Assembly (NCBI GenBank): GCA_022316685.1
Contig: JAKJHU010000066.1
Coordinates: 1,054,001 to 1,118,000 of the forward strand
Length of the DNA stretch: 64,000 nucleotides
Source of the DNA: Progne subis subis
Lineage: Eukaryota > Chordata > Aves > Passeriformes > Hirundinidae
Reading direction: 5' to 3'
A program made the position numbers and the translations under genes. The notes under the pieces are model-generated. The model ran no database searches and was not told the origin of the DNA. It worked only from the letters and a program-made list of their open reading frames with translations. Below are positions 1 through 13,534 of this stretch, piece by piece; position 1 is the first letter of the stretch, and each line of letters opens with the position of its first letter.

Positions 1-978
1 TTTTTTTAAGCATGAAGAGATCAGGAGAGTTGAGACTTGAGTCTGAGCACAAGATACCTGGCTGGATTAGCACAGGTGGTGAGGTTTAGCAGATTCTAAT
101 TGGTTTTGAAAAGAGGAAATATATCACATAATGTTCCTTAATTTTCAGGTAGTCTATTTGTGCAGGTATTAGAAGAAAAGGCTGTATAGGTTAGTAGATA
201 TGGTGGATTTCTTCTTTTCATCTCAGCTGTGAGGTGAAGTTTCATTTAACTGTTCTATCAGACTTGTATAAACTTGCTTTTAGCAGCAGGAGGGAGATTA
301 TATAATAAATTTTTCAAAATGTACTTGCTGTGCTGTCATTGTTGGAGATTAAGTCCTCTATATTTGGCTTCAGGGTGGGCCAGGCTTATTGTTAGTGAAT
401 CCATCTGCCCTACTTGGGTATCTTTCTGAAATCGAGGAGGAATTGATGGAACTGTAGGTTTATAGTTGCTAGAAATGGTAACTTTTTCAGGTTGTGTTTC
501 TGGGAAGGAAATGTTAGATGTCAGTGCCAACCTGTGCTTGTTTAGTAATCTTAATTGCATTTCTTGTTTTAAAAAGTGGGTTTTTTGCATCATTGTGCCA
601 GCTAAGGTTCCTGAAGGGAAAGACTGCTTTAGAATTTTCAGTTACTATATCTATATTGTAGTCTTGTACTTTTAACCTTTTAACTACTCCCCAGAGATAA
701 CAAACATTATATTTTATAGCACTTTTTTTTTTTGTTTAGTACATACTCAAGTTTATAGTGTGATTGGTAGAAGAAGGTGCAATTTTTGAGTGGATAAACA
801 GATAAATATATCCATAAGCAGTAAAGCTCCCCAGTCATAACAAACACATCTTTGTTTTCCTTTTTTTTAACAAGGAGGATGAAGAGAGAGCAGGACAGAC
901 AGTTTATATGTAAACATATATTCTAGTCATTTGAAGTTGAAAAAATTATCTGTATTTTTATTTTCCTCCCACCTTCAG
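1..978 (+). other. Intron upstream of exon A (partial)
   Basis: This AT-rich noncoding sequence ends in a pyrimidine-rich stretch and a good acceptor (TCCTCCCACCTTCAG, ending at 978). Short open frames at 336-593 (minus) and 466-675 (plus) show no protein resemblance I recognise. No repeat was identified. It is read as the 3' part of the first USP6NL intron because of the acceptor and the downstream exon. Confidence 0.6.
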
Positions 979-1068
979 GACATGTATACCTCTGAGAAAC
1001 CTTCTCCAACAAGATACCTTGCTTCAAGACCTCTCCTGGATTATATACAAAGAAGTTTCCAGTCATGA
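979..1068 (+). CDS. USP6NL: USP6NL exon A: 5'UTR plus canonical start codon (coding 1065-1068)
   Basis: This 90-nt exon lies between a pyrimidine-rich acceptor ending at 978 and a strong donor (ATGA|GTAAGTAAA) at 1069. The coding part is only ATG (1065-1067) plus one base, A1068. Splicing to exon 2 at 46699 completes AGT, giving M-S-A-D-A-E-Q-D-A-A-I-K-L. From memory, human USP6NL begins MNSDQD and continues with the same KLAQERAEIVAKYDR block, so the start position and phase-1 junction agree, with two extra codons here. The main ATG has G at -3. The rest of the exon is leader sequence and carries a 28-codon upstream ORF (982-1068) whose stop overlaps the start codon. The frame of the main ATG is closed by a TGA near the exon start, so no longer N-terminus is possible within this exon. 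The exon is inferred from splice sites and phase, without transcript evidence. Confidence 0.7.
   Translation, partial: DMYTSEKPSPTRYLASRPLLDYIQRSFQS
982..1068 (+). promoter_or_regulatory. Upstream ORF overlapping the USP6NL start by ATGA
   Basis: An ATG at 982, with G at -3, opens a 28-codon frame that fills exon A and ends in TGA at 1066-1068. That TGA shares bases with the main ATG at 1065-1067, forming ATGA. Ribosomes that initiate at 982 would terminate on the main start codon, so the main frame would be reached by leaky scanning or reinitiation. The peptide starts MYTSEKPSPTRYL and resembles nothing I recognise. A regulatory role is inferred from this geometry only. Confidence 0.5.
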
Positions 1069-3954
1069 GTAAGTAAATTTCTTTCTTTCAGAAAAAAAAA
1101 AAAAACCCAAACCCCTTAGGTTGTAGTTGAGAAGAACTGTACATCTGTTGTAGGTTTTGGGAGGTGGTTATTCCTCAAAAATGTTCTTACTGAATTTTGT
1201 GTCTGCAGTCATGTAAAAATAACCAAATAAAGCTGAGATTTGGCAGATGCCATTTTTGATCTGCTAATTTTTTGATCAGTGTGTGCTTTGTAAGACTTCT
1301 TTGTAGTCTGGTCTCATTTTAAAGAAGTTCTGTAACATGATGTTTGTTTTATTCAGTATAAATAAAACATGAACTGAAAGGAAAATGCCTTGGGTTTGCT
1401 AAGAATTCCAAAACTTGTGACTGCCCAGTAAATTAAAATAACTGGTAAAAATCCAATATAAAGTGAATGGACTTAATTTTATAGGAAAAAAAGAAATATG
1501 TTACACAAATTCTAGTACAGAGGTTTGACCCCAGAGGAGTTCTGGCGTGTATTGGAATGATCTGAGCCATAGAAAACTGTGACTTTATATCTGTTATGGT
1601 AGGAAAAAAAACAGATGAAAGACACCAGAAGTTTTGGTTTAGGTCATATCTGATGGGTAAGATAACCTCTTTTTAGTGAACTCGTTGAGTATTTCTAGGT
1701 CTCAGAAGTTTTGCAGAGTGAGACTTCTTCGTGCACCTTTTGTCAGCAGTGTTACCTGGCCTTGCCTCATGTAGAAATAAGGATAAAACTGCATTTGCAC
1801 AGGAACTGTCTTTGTAATACAGCTCAGCTTCAGCTCAACCGTACTGAATGTGCTGAAGGAAGAGCCTCTTTTTCATAGGATAATTATATCCTGTGTTAGT
1901 AAAATAAGACCATTTGAGTTTCTGGGAGGAAATGAGTAAAGAAAATTGTTGGTTAAATTTCTTGTCAAACTAGATGAAAAATGATTGTTCTTGACATCTG
2001 GAAATAGAAAAGAATGATTAAAGAAATGCTTGGTAAATGCAGCAGAGGAAAAATTGCACCAAAAAAAGGCCTGTAAGAATTGCTGAACTGTAGGGTTCAT
2101 GCTGGTGTTGATAGAACTGTTTTACTTTTTATGCACATTTATTTCTATTTTCTTTCATATTGCTGTTCACACTTTCTGACGTTTAAAGTATTTGCTGTAT
2201 TGCGTAGAGGTCAGTTTTCCAGGCAGTTATTCAAATCCTGGAATATCCTCATTTGTCAAACACTGTATGTGAATCTTCATTTGTTTTATAGAGCTTTTCA
2301 TGTGCAGTCATTGCCTTATTTACAGTCTTGCACAAAACTAATAACTGACTCATAGTTGGTGTGTCAAGTGTGACTTCCAGGGTGCTGCTGTCATGGTGTT
2401 GGTTTGGGTACAGCAATACAGACAGTGCTAGAGAAAAACACCCTTGGTTTTGGTCACATTTGGTGCTGATTCCAGACTGGAGGGTTCATTAGGAAGAATA
2501 AAGACCCTTATTTAAATGCAAGACAACATTTTGGCAGTACTTTTTGTGGTGGTCAGTAATGATGTTCTTCAATGCAGGACGCTGCATTCTTGTGGTAGAG
2601 TGGATGCTGAAGCCTGTGCTGTGATGGGCTTCAAGGGCACAACACACATTGTCACTCTTTAAAAATATGATTTAGAGAAGGTTAGATATTTTTTGTTTGG
2701 CTGATGATCAATTTCTTTGTTTATGGTTTACTCGAGCGAAACTGCTTTGGATCCTGTTGTACTGGATCTTCCCCTGTGTTGGGCAAGAGCATTGACAGAA
2801 TTGCAAAGTTCACCATTTGTGGTGGTAGTTCGTTGTTGGACATTACAAAAAATCTGTTAAAACTGAGGGAGTCCCTGTTAAGGCTTTTATTTCTGTGGAA
2901 TAGCTTTCTAAATGTCTGTTTTCATAAATAAGGGTAAGACAGATTTGTATTTGAAAATGTGCTTTTCCATTGTGTGCCTTACAGGACACTGAGGTCATAT
3001 CCTTAAAGGGTTTGTAATAGTATTAAGTGTGGCTAAGTGAAGTTGATTATTGATTTGCTTTGTATTTAAAGATAACTTTCCAGAGAAATCCTGGTGCATG
3101 CAAACTACCTAGAATGTCCCACCACAGAAAGAGTTGATTTAATCTACATTTCCTCCAGATATTTAGTGGCCAGAAAATATGTAGTGTCATGATAAATTCT
3201 TAATATTATAAACTCCGCTCTTTATTTTGGGGGATTTTCCTGTGCCTTTCCCCTTTGAGAAAAGGTCAGTACAATTAAATTATTTGAGCTGCTGCAGTGG
3301 AACTTAAGGTTAGTGCACACTATTGCAACAAGCTGCTGACATCTTCATTTTTTCCCCCTTATATTTATAAGATGCAGTGCCAGCTTATAATACAGAATAT
3401 TTCTTTCCTGACTTTGTCTTTCTGTTTTTAGTTTTATTTCTAACACACTAAAACCTTAATGCTGCATGCAGTTGGGAAGGTCAGCTGCTTCTTTGTGCTT
3501 CACTCCCATCAATTCAGGTTTTCTTTCTGTTTGACTGAGGGTAGGAACACATTTTTTGTGAGAGAACACATTTTGAGAGATGCTATGCAGTGTAATCTTA
3601 CATTGTGCAAATGGTTGGTGTGGCCTGGTAATGACGGGGGCAGTTTTTGCCTCACCGGTTCAAATCAAGCCCACAATGGTGTGATTAAAGGCTGCTTCTG
3701 TTTGATAGCTGGTTATATACCTTGACCTCTCATTACAGCTCTGGCTTTCTAGTCTGTGTTCACAGAGGAGCCTTATAGTTTTGGGATTTCTAAAAACAGA
3801 TTTTTCTTTCCTTTCCTTCTGTGTTCTTGTAGTGTATGTAAAGAAATAGTTTTGGCTGTCAATTTCCCTGTTCATGAACAATGAACTTGGGAACCAAAGC
3901 AAATGTTAAGGTCAGCCATAACAGATCAAGATGCAGTGCTGTAGTGAGTCCCTC

Positions 3955-4075
3955 TAGGCCAGGTTGGATGGGGCTTGGAGCATCGTGGTCTAGTGGAAGG
4001 CGTCCCTGTCCATGGCAGGGGAATTGGAACTGGATGATTTTAAGGTCCCTTCCAACCTAAACCACTCTACACATT
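3955..4075 (+). mobile_element. CR1 LINE fragment (3' end)
   Basis: The sequence reads like the 3' tail common to avian CR1 elements. It starts near AGGCCAGGTTGGATGGGGCT, then has GGTCTAGTGGAAGG, a CCATGGCAGGGG block, and ends with AAGGTCCCTTCCAACCTAAA followed by a degenerate terminal repeat. It is a short 5'-truncated sense copy with no coding capacity. CR1 is the dominant LINE in birds, which supports an avian source. Confidence 0.85.
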
Positions 4076-7000
4076 ATTATTTCTGTGCTTGCAGCTGGGG
4101 AAAGTGTTCTGGGCATCTGTAGAGTTCCCTGTCCTAAGAAAAGTGTGAGTTAAGTCTGGCTCATTTTTTCCCCTCACCCCCCAGTCTCCCCTCCTGCATG
4201 CCAGAATGAATCTGTAGTGACATGAGGACCGAGTCAAACTCTTCATGAAATAGATACTGGGAGACAGACTTTTTGTTTGTTTTACCCAAAGTGTAAGTGG
4301 CTGTGCATTTTATGTATTGGAGATAAAGTGTTGCAAATAATTTTAAAGCTGAGTGATTTCGTTTTGTAGTCATCCCTTCTTTGCAGTGAGCTGAGATTGA
4401 ATGAAAGAATGGAAGAAGTCTAGGTTCTGATTCACTGAGATGATGGCATGCTGGGGAAGGAAAGCTTACAAGCAAACTAAAATACTTTTGCAAATATAAT
4501 AATGAATAGTTAAAGGATGTCAGATTATTATGTTACGTGCTAGGTTTTTGTTTTATTTTTGAACCATGAATCCTGAAAGCTTAGTCATGAAATGCAGGTT
4601 TGAAGCTACAGTTAGTGACGTGTTTTCACGACTGTTGTGGTTTCACAGCACAGTTATCTTCTAATCTCTATAAATACTGTGACTTGAGAAATAGAAATGA
4701 AGCTATTGTGTCTCCTGGGTTATCTTTCCTGAAACTTGAAATAGTAATTCTCTATGAAAAACTGAAACTCTAAATAATAAAGAATTGTTTTGTACAGGGG
4801 CCGAAGAGCCATAATGAAGATTTGCAAAAGGTGACTTTGAAGACTTGTGATACGTTTGTAAAAATTTTTAAGAGTTAAATAATAGTAATCCCCTTGCAAC
4901 TCAGCTATGTGAAAAAGGAAAGGCACAAAACTCTTAAATATAAACTACTGTGTATTAGTGACCCCCTAAAAATTGCTTCATTGAGAATATCAGTGTTTAA
5001 TAATTCTTTTTTTTTAATTGAAGCTGTCAAGGGAATTCACCACTGTAACTGTAGTGACACATGAGATTTTGGATCAGTAGTATACTGTCCACTATTAACT
5101 TTTTTTTATAGTGGGCTGTTGAAGCGTGAAAAAGACATGTTGTTTGGCTCTGGAATCTTGTAGTAGGAGAACTTGTCACTTGGTCTTGCTTCACTGTTAC
5201 TCTTCTGTGTTTCCTTAACTATTCAGGTCTGTTTTCCTGGGGTGCTGCTGCTTGCTGTTCTCTCTCCTCTTTATAGTGTGGCTTGTACCTGGTGAGAGTG
5301 TCAGCAACGGGGCTGGAGATGATTTTCTGACTCAAAATACAGCTTGAGAGATCAGAATTAATGAGTTTCAGAAACCTGTATGGTCTTGACAAGGAAGTTT
5401 TGAATGAAGTTTCCTTAGAAAGGTCTGGGCTGCAGGAGCCAAGGCTGAACTCAGGGTCTTAAAATTTCATGACCTTTTTAAAATGTTGCCCATGCCGGTA
5501 ATGGGTCTGTGTCCTTTGCCTGCCTGAATTTCTGCATTCTTCCTTGTTACATGAGGCTGACTGGATTTGGGTGGGCTCCCTAAGCTCTTGCCTAGGGAGC
5601 TGCATCTGTGGCTGCGCTGCTGCCCTGCAGGGAGAGCACTGCAGGGGTGGGTATCAGTGATCCGTGTGGGAAGTATGCTGTTAAATGCTGTTGGTCCCTT
5701 GCTGGAAGTGTGCATGGAACTACAGCTTAAGTTGTTCAGGAATGTGGTAATCTTGGGCTTCCTCTATGCTAAGCAAGGAGAGGCATCTCCAGAGGGCTAA
5801 TCAGATCTTGGATGACCCAGTTTCTCACCAATACTGTAATTAAACTGCTCTTCTGAGTGCACGGGGTGCATGAGTAGCCACAATAATAACCCAAATACTT
5901 TGCACAAAATGATGCATCACATGGGGGAAATGCAGGCATATTAGTAGAAACTTGTTGCTTTAATATTTGGGATTTTTATTTATTCAATTGACGTAATGAT
6001 GCAGCTTCTCAGACCTTGTATATTTTTTTTTTTTGCTCATAGTACAGCTATTTAAATAAATCAGAAGACAAATGAAAGCTTTTTGAAATTTTCTGTATTT
6101 AAACAGATTTAAAATTGATTTTTAAATTTGTTTTCATAATCCTTCCTTTATTTTTGGTCACATTTTAGGATATTTACTGCTGGTTAGTAGTTGCTTTCCT
6201 TGCACTTAAAATTTATTTTTAGGTCAAAGAGGCAGATAAACAGCTTCTGATTTTTATTCTGTCATGTATTTACTTGAACAAAGTAAGTCTTCAGTCTCCA
6301 TAGTGTGAAATGAAGTTGCATCTTTGCAGGAGGTTGCAGTTAACAAAAATATATTCATCATATCCAGAAGCTGTGTTTGCAGGTGGTAGGTTCAGGTTCA
6401 GTAATGTCACTTTTTATAGGGCTTTGCTAACAAAGAGGTATTGTATAATATTTACTGTTTAATTTAAATTAATGTGTGGTAAAGTTAAATTTGTAAAACC
6501 CTTTGCATACATTTCAGATAAATTGACTGAACGTTTTTTTAAAAGGTGCTGTATTTATTTTTAATTTATTTTTCCATAAAAGGGACTTTGAATCTATCTT
6601 CGTTCATTTGGGCTTTTTCCTAGCAGGTTGATGGGGCTTCTCTAAATTAATTAGTGCAACATGACACCTCCTTTTAAAGAGATGTAATTTCTGTTTGTAA
6701 ACCAAAATATTGGCACTGGCAGGCAACTGTTGTTAGTTTTGATCTGACAGGAGAGTTGTGGCAGGAAAATTACCAACATTAATGTTATTGGAGTTCCAGT
6801 GCTTTTGTATACACACACTGGTCCCCAAATGTGTCCTTTTTAGGCCCTTACACTTCACATTTATTCTGCCATGTTTGTACTGGAAATTAAGGCTGGATTG
6901 TTTACAAAATACTTACTTTATGAAAGTCTAGCTATGTGTGTCTCTAAAACAACAAGGATGATAGAAAGATGGTTATGATAGTAATTATGCATATTTAAAC

Positions 7001-10000
7001 ATTAATTACATGTTTTATTTGTGATATATATTTCATGTAATTATTTTCTCTTTACAATGTAACATACTTATATATTAAAATTCTTTTATTTATGTGTTTA
7101 TAAATAAAGGAGAGTCATCTTCTACCATTTGTCTGCCTCAGTGTTTTGATTGGTGGCCAGTAAGGAGTGCTGAATTATTATGACTAATTGGCATACACAA
7201 GAGTACATGCTTTTGGCATGATAATATTCTCCCATTACATAGTTTTTTATTTAAATCTTAGTCTTGGGGCCTCTCTCTGTGCTCCTTTATATAGAACATT
7301 GCACAATCATGCCTTTATCTTAGGTCTTTGGTGCTCCTGCAGCAGAAGGAGTGAGTAGCACAAGAACACTGGAACCTTGTTCTCTGGAGAGAGTATCAAG
7401 TATCTGCCACTATGTAAGCAATTCATATTTCTGGGATCCTATTCATCGTGTGATAAGTTGAGGGTGGTATTTGAGTACATTCCAAAGGGGAAAGGATGCA
7501 GACATTCCCAACTAAAACAGATGAAAAGCAACAGTTCTGAATGTAGTTGTTTGGGTGGGCACCCCCTTCTCTGCATAAGGCACTCTGCAGTCACAGACCT
7601 GCAGGAGGACTTAGAGGCTGCAGTTTTAAGTTCCCTAATGGTGGTGTTATTTCCTGTTGGATCAAAGAATTCACAAAACAGCTGAATGGGATGAAAGATT
7701 AGAAATGGACTAGAAGAACTTTCCCAACAGCAGTGTTAAATGAGATGTTCACAGGACTTTCCTTGCCTGTTATGAGTCATGTTAATTCTCACTTTCCATA
7801 CAAATGATTGAATAATATGCATCACTGTGTAGGAAAAGTGAAGTACTGCTGCTCAGTGATGTAAGTTTATCACAGATATGAAAGATAATCGAGCTGCAGT
7901 CCCATTTTATGTTGTTATTCATGTTCATATTCAAGAAACAAAGCACCTGATTTAAAAGATGTGTGGTTATTTTAAGCTAAACTGACTATGTTTCAAGAAA
8001 AACTATTTTGATGTGCTTTACCCAGCTGCTGATAGGAAACAACTTCTCTGATTTGTAACACAGTTGGAAGATATTTGGGGTTGTTGCCGGAAGTGCGGTT
8101 ATGTAAGTAATGTCAGCGAGATTATTGGCTCCATATTTGTTTAAATTTTAAGATCTTTTCTTTACTTAAGCTTTCCAGCCTGTTATCCTTTCACTGTTTA
8201 GAAGGATAGTTGCAGATGTTTGTGGTAACAAAGCAGCTGCACTTAGGTGATATCCTATCAATCAGGTGATTATAAGGCTTGTTTAAGCTCTCATTGCAAA
8301 GGACCCTCTGCCCTATAAGATACTTTAATTCCTAAAACTATGTGAGAGACTGCAAGATAGCACTGGAATTTATTCAAGGCTATTGGTTAACCTGGACCTT
8401 TCCTGCTTGAAATTTCTGAAGCAAGCGCAAAGCTGTGTAGAACTCCCAAGTTCTTCTGGTTTGGGAAGCTGGTGTGATTTGTTGTTTTCTTTCTTCTCTT
8501 CCTTTTTTCCCCAGTTTTATTTTGTGTAACATAATGGTCTCCAGAATGGAAGGCATACCAACATGCTGTAGAACCTCTCAATACTTTTGGCCAGGGCAGT
8601 CATTAATTTAACAGATCACTAATGTAAAAGGGCACTTTGTTTTAATAAAGCACTTTGGTTTACCGTAGGAGAGGATTCTTGAATACGCTCTTTCTGTTTT
8701 AGCCTTGAAAAGCTCTTTGAAAACCTGCCTGATTCTGTGGTGGAGTGCTGAAAGCCTTACTCAGAACTCTTTTGAGCACAAGTCGGACTTGCCAGAATTT
8801 TTAGGGACATAGGGAAGTAGGTCTCTCACCAGAATGTTCTCTTGCATTCATTGTAAAGCTTTTTCCTTCTCTTTTTTTCTTTGTAGTAGGATTTTATCCA
8901 GCATTATACAAGGAGTTTTATTTTGTGGTGCTACTGTGTCCAACTTGTACGAACGCTACAATGGCATAACCATCCTTTGCGGCACTCCCCCAGATTTAGC
9001 TTAGGAGGTGACACTTGTGGCTGCAGCTCTGAGTTCCTGGAGTGATGCTGTGCTACAGCCATGCTTATGTTCAGGCTGCTCTACAGACCCTGTTTGCTTT
9101 GGGGGCTTCAGCACAGTTACAGCTCGTATTGTTTTATATGTAGCTGCAAAAACTAGACAAGCTTTTAGCTTCTTCTGTTCCCCAGGTTGCATCAAATTAC
9201 TGTAAGAATTTTTGAAGGATGTCATGGTCTTGAAGAATATGAGAGAAAAATTTGGTCTGTTGCTTGCTGTAAAAAGATGAGGTACAAATTGAAAAGTGTC
9301 AATTTTGCTTTTTATTTCCTCCTCACTTTCTTCCCTCCCCCACCATTTTGTGTTAGAAACAGTGACAAAAATATTTGTACATTTTGCTTGTAAATGTGTG
9401 GTAGGAAAGTTTCCTTTTTAGAGCAAAGGCTAATGAGTCACTTTTAGTGGCATTTCAGTATTTATTTATTTCTTGTGCATTAAAACAAACTAAAAGAAAG
9501 AATATTTATGTCAAACTCACTGTAAGGCTGTTGAGAGGTTTTATTCCCCTCTTCTTAATGCAATCAATCATTAAGTGGAACATCCATTTAGGAGAACTAA
9601 CACAACTTGTGGTTTTGTTTAACGCTGCGTGTTCAGTGGACTTGCAGGATGATACAGCAAGGCCAGATTACCTGGGTGTTGTTCAGTGAAATTTAACAAG
9701 GATAAATCCACTGCAAGGGGGGGATGATGGCACTTCTGTTCCTTTAGCACTGCTGTAGTGCCAGTGGGAGTTAAATGCTGGGTTGCAGTGCCTGAATGTA
9801 GTACTGGGTAGAGTGATGACCCTTCTTGTCTGGACCATGGCAGTTGGTGGCTGAAACTTGGCACGATTTTAAATTTTCTGCAGCTGCAGGGAACATAGGG
9901 AACAGTAAATACACTGCAGTTTTCCATCTGCCAAAACTGAGACAGTGTTAGTAGGTTCTTCTGTTCTTGTTCATGGATTAAGTAGGAAAGGTGTTCTTCA

Positions 10001-13000
10001 TTTGGATAAATTGATTGTCTTAAGGTGAAGCTGACTAAAGAAGTCTCAGATGGCCAAATGTTTCCATTTTTTCATTGGTGAGGGTATAGGAGAACTCTTC
10101 AAAAGAGGAAGCATTTATATGTTTTTATGGGAAATAGGATTGGATACAAAGGGAGTGGGACCTTCTCATTACAGTGCACTAAATAAATCCAGATGTAAGA
10201 ACAGAGGCAAAACAGATAACCATAAAATAGCCACAACCAGCCACTTAGGCAGAAAATATCTCAAATAGTGCTCTAGCATTAAGCTGAAGTAGTCATAGTT
10301 AACATGATTGTCATATTCAAGTGCTAAGCTTGGAATTTTAAAACATGCTAGTTAAAATCTGCTTTGAAAGGCTGCATTTCTGAGTGAACACAGAAGGGAG
10401 AGCCAGAGGCAGAAGTCTGAAAGTGAACAGGGAATGGTGTCTCCCATTAGAACACAACTGCAGGAAGCAAACAGACCCAAGATACACTTCCTTTTAAAGG
10501 AGGGTGGTTCCCTTCAGTTCTGTGTGACCTTCGGGTTAAATTCCATTGGCTACTTTTGAAATGTTGAATTTGTTCTTCCTTTGAGTGTCTCTTCTTAGTA
10601 GTTTTTCCATCACTAAGGCAGGTTGCATTTGTGGGATTAGGTCCCACTTAAATGTTAGATTCGCCTATTACAGAGTATTCAAAAACTTGTTTTGAAAGTT
10701 TTGATTTTTCCTGCAGAGCCACAAAGCCACACCATGTACTATTTGTTGCACAAAGTATGGCTGCAAATACATGGGCTTAATAAAAGTAATGTGTGTTTTG
10801 CAGTGGACTAATAAGGTTTGAGGTCCTTCCTGGTGCCTCTCTACAGCTGCATTTTATTACTTGGATTAAATGTACATGCAGTGAAGGATTTAATCATGCT
10901 AACAAATGGCAGTGCATTGAATTTTCTAGTTTTCCTTTCCCTCAGGGAGGTACAAGATTATTAGTCTCATTCATATCCTCTTCAAAAGGAAACCAAGTAA
11001 GGGTTTAAATTAAAAGCAAAGTTTTTATTTTTCTTCTTTCTTTGACTTGAATACACATTCATTTTTATCAGTCTATGCCTGATTAAACTAATGAATGTAC
11101 TTTGACTTCAGTATTAGCACATGTAAGATAGTAGTACTTATGTTTTTTGTTTAATATTGCAAAACTGAAAAAAACTCTTCAATGACTAGTGTGGCTTCTT
11201 TCAGTGTGCTTAGGTTTGACAGAACATTTAATGATATACTTTAGCCTAAGATAAATTTGTTGATCAGCGCTACAGCCATGACCCAAATCCAGACCATATA
11301 AAATTGCTGCGTATTCTGTTTGAAATGCTACAAATACAGGAAATGCTGCATATTATTGGAGGATATATTTTAAATCGTTATTGTAATTACAACTTCATTA
11401 ATGTCTGATTTCTTTTTAAGACTTCTAGTAAGGGACTTTTTTTTTTTCCTAAGAAAAAGCTTCATTTGCAGCTAAAGCTATATGAAAACTTGCCATCCTA
11501 ATATGAGGAAGACTGAGAAATCTTGTGGGGTGTGTGGGTTCACTGAGATGAGATCTTGTACTACCATCCTCTTTCTTCCCCCTGTTTAAAAACCCCAAAC
11601 ATTATTTTATCAATCATTTGAAGTGGACTGCTTAGATACAACCTTTCTTGGGAGGGTGGTGGGGGAACTCAGTTTGCTTTATTGTTGCTTTCTTGACCAT
11701 TTCATGAGCCTTATAAAGTGACCATTTGGCCTTTGAAGGGCATGGTGTGAGTGTGAGGAGAAAGAAATTTAATTAAATTGAAGAATCAGTGATTCTATTC
11801 TTATTAATTTTCATAATGCTTTGTACCTTGCTTAACACAATCCTAATCACAGAGACCTAAAAGACATGAGTACCTTTGTATCTAAGGAATTCTGCACTGC
11901 AGCCTGAGCCATTCCTTTTGCCGGGTCATTTTGGGCTAAATATCTAAGAGCTTTTGGAACCCTCTGAACTGTTGCTAAATGGTGCAGTTTAGATGCACTT
12001 GTATGTCTAAACCTACGGTTCTACGGAAAATATATGAGCAAAGAAGAAGCATTACCCTTTTCTCATGGAGGCGACAGGTATAAAACAGATTTATTGGGAA
12101 GGGAAAAACAAGTAGTATATCTATACATACTTTCTTCCTTTTTGTAGATTTTTTTTTTCTGGAAGAGTGCATCAAGACTTACATGAGCACAAACTTCTGA
12201 TAGTGATCTCCATTAGTGACTGATGTCTGGTATCAGAGTGATAAAAGTGATCTACACAGGCAGTTCCCTTGGCTTCCTTGTGGCTCTCTGGGAGACTGGC
12301 TTGATTCAGTCCAGAGCCACTTGCAGAATGTGTTGTAGCAAGAGCTGAGGGGGTGAAAACTGATGCAAGCAGGGTGACAGTGAGAGCACTGAGCGGGGAT
12401 GGGATTGTGCAATGTGTCGTTTTCCTTCACTGTGTCCAGTAAGGTCTGTGGAATGTGGCCCTGTGTTTTTCTGTCTCCCCTTTTTTCCCAGTTACAGCAT
12501 TTATTTTTCTGTTTTTGGGTTTATAGGTTTTTTTTCCTGGAACAGGTACAGATACTTTCCTTGACCATTTATTGATGTTTTCCATCATCTGAATTTAATG
12601 AAGAGTTTTCTTGTATGTTTAAAGTGTAAAGAAAAGCAGACTTCAAAAAAATAGCTTTCTCTTGAAATAATTACTTTTCCAGCCTTTACCTCAAGCTACT
12701 TTCTCTTCCCAAGAAGATGCCTTCTAAGGCTCCTAGTTCTGCATCAGTTTCTTTTAAAAACTGCAGCCGTAGTTTCATGCTTCAAAATTGGTAGCAAACC
12801 TGCTAGAAATGAAGAAGAAATTATTCCTGAATGGATGCAAATTCCGTTGGATTAAGCAGTTACTGACTATGAAGGACCATTGAGAAGACTGTGAGGATGC
12901 TTGTTTGTTTTTATGGATGCTTTGCAAAATGCATAGCCAAAAGCAGTCATTTTTGAAAAATGAGCTCTTGAATAATAAATGGAGTTTTGTCACTGGTGCA

Positions 13001-13514
13001 AGCATTTTTACAAGAAAGGCTATGAGAATTTCACATAGGAATTCTGTGTGAGCATTAGGTTTTCTTCTTTTTGCTTCATTCACACTTCAAAGAATGATCT
13101 GTAGAATATAATGAAGATTAAGAATTTAAAGTTTCAGAGATTTATAGGGACAGTTAGTTATTGATCTGGAACTCTAGAATTCTTGTCCAACTACAATAGA
13201 TTATTGAAAACTTAATAAAAACTAGTTCAGAGATTGGAAAATTAATTCAAAATATTATCAAGAAACAATAGATAACCTACTTCATAGCAGCTTAGTAATA
13301 ATTTGTATTATGATATATTGCCTGTCTTAAAGCTCAATGCCTAATTGTTTTGAGATAATAGTTTGAACACCAGTTGTGACAGGAAAAGTCAGAGCAGAGA
13401 GGAATATCATGAAACAAAATGTTTCTGGAGATAGTGGGGATAGTTAAGGTATTTGCCTTACTGCTGCATAGACTTTATCTGAATTCATTGCTTTTGCAAG
13501 AAATAAGCTTCTTG

Positions 13515-13534
13515 TTTTTTTTTTTTTTTTTTTT
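13515..13534. repeat. Poly-T tract (T20)
   Basis: An uninterrupted run of 20 T inside intron 1. No attached SINE or processed-gene body was recognised on either side. Confidence 0.95.
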
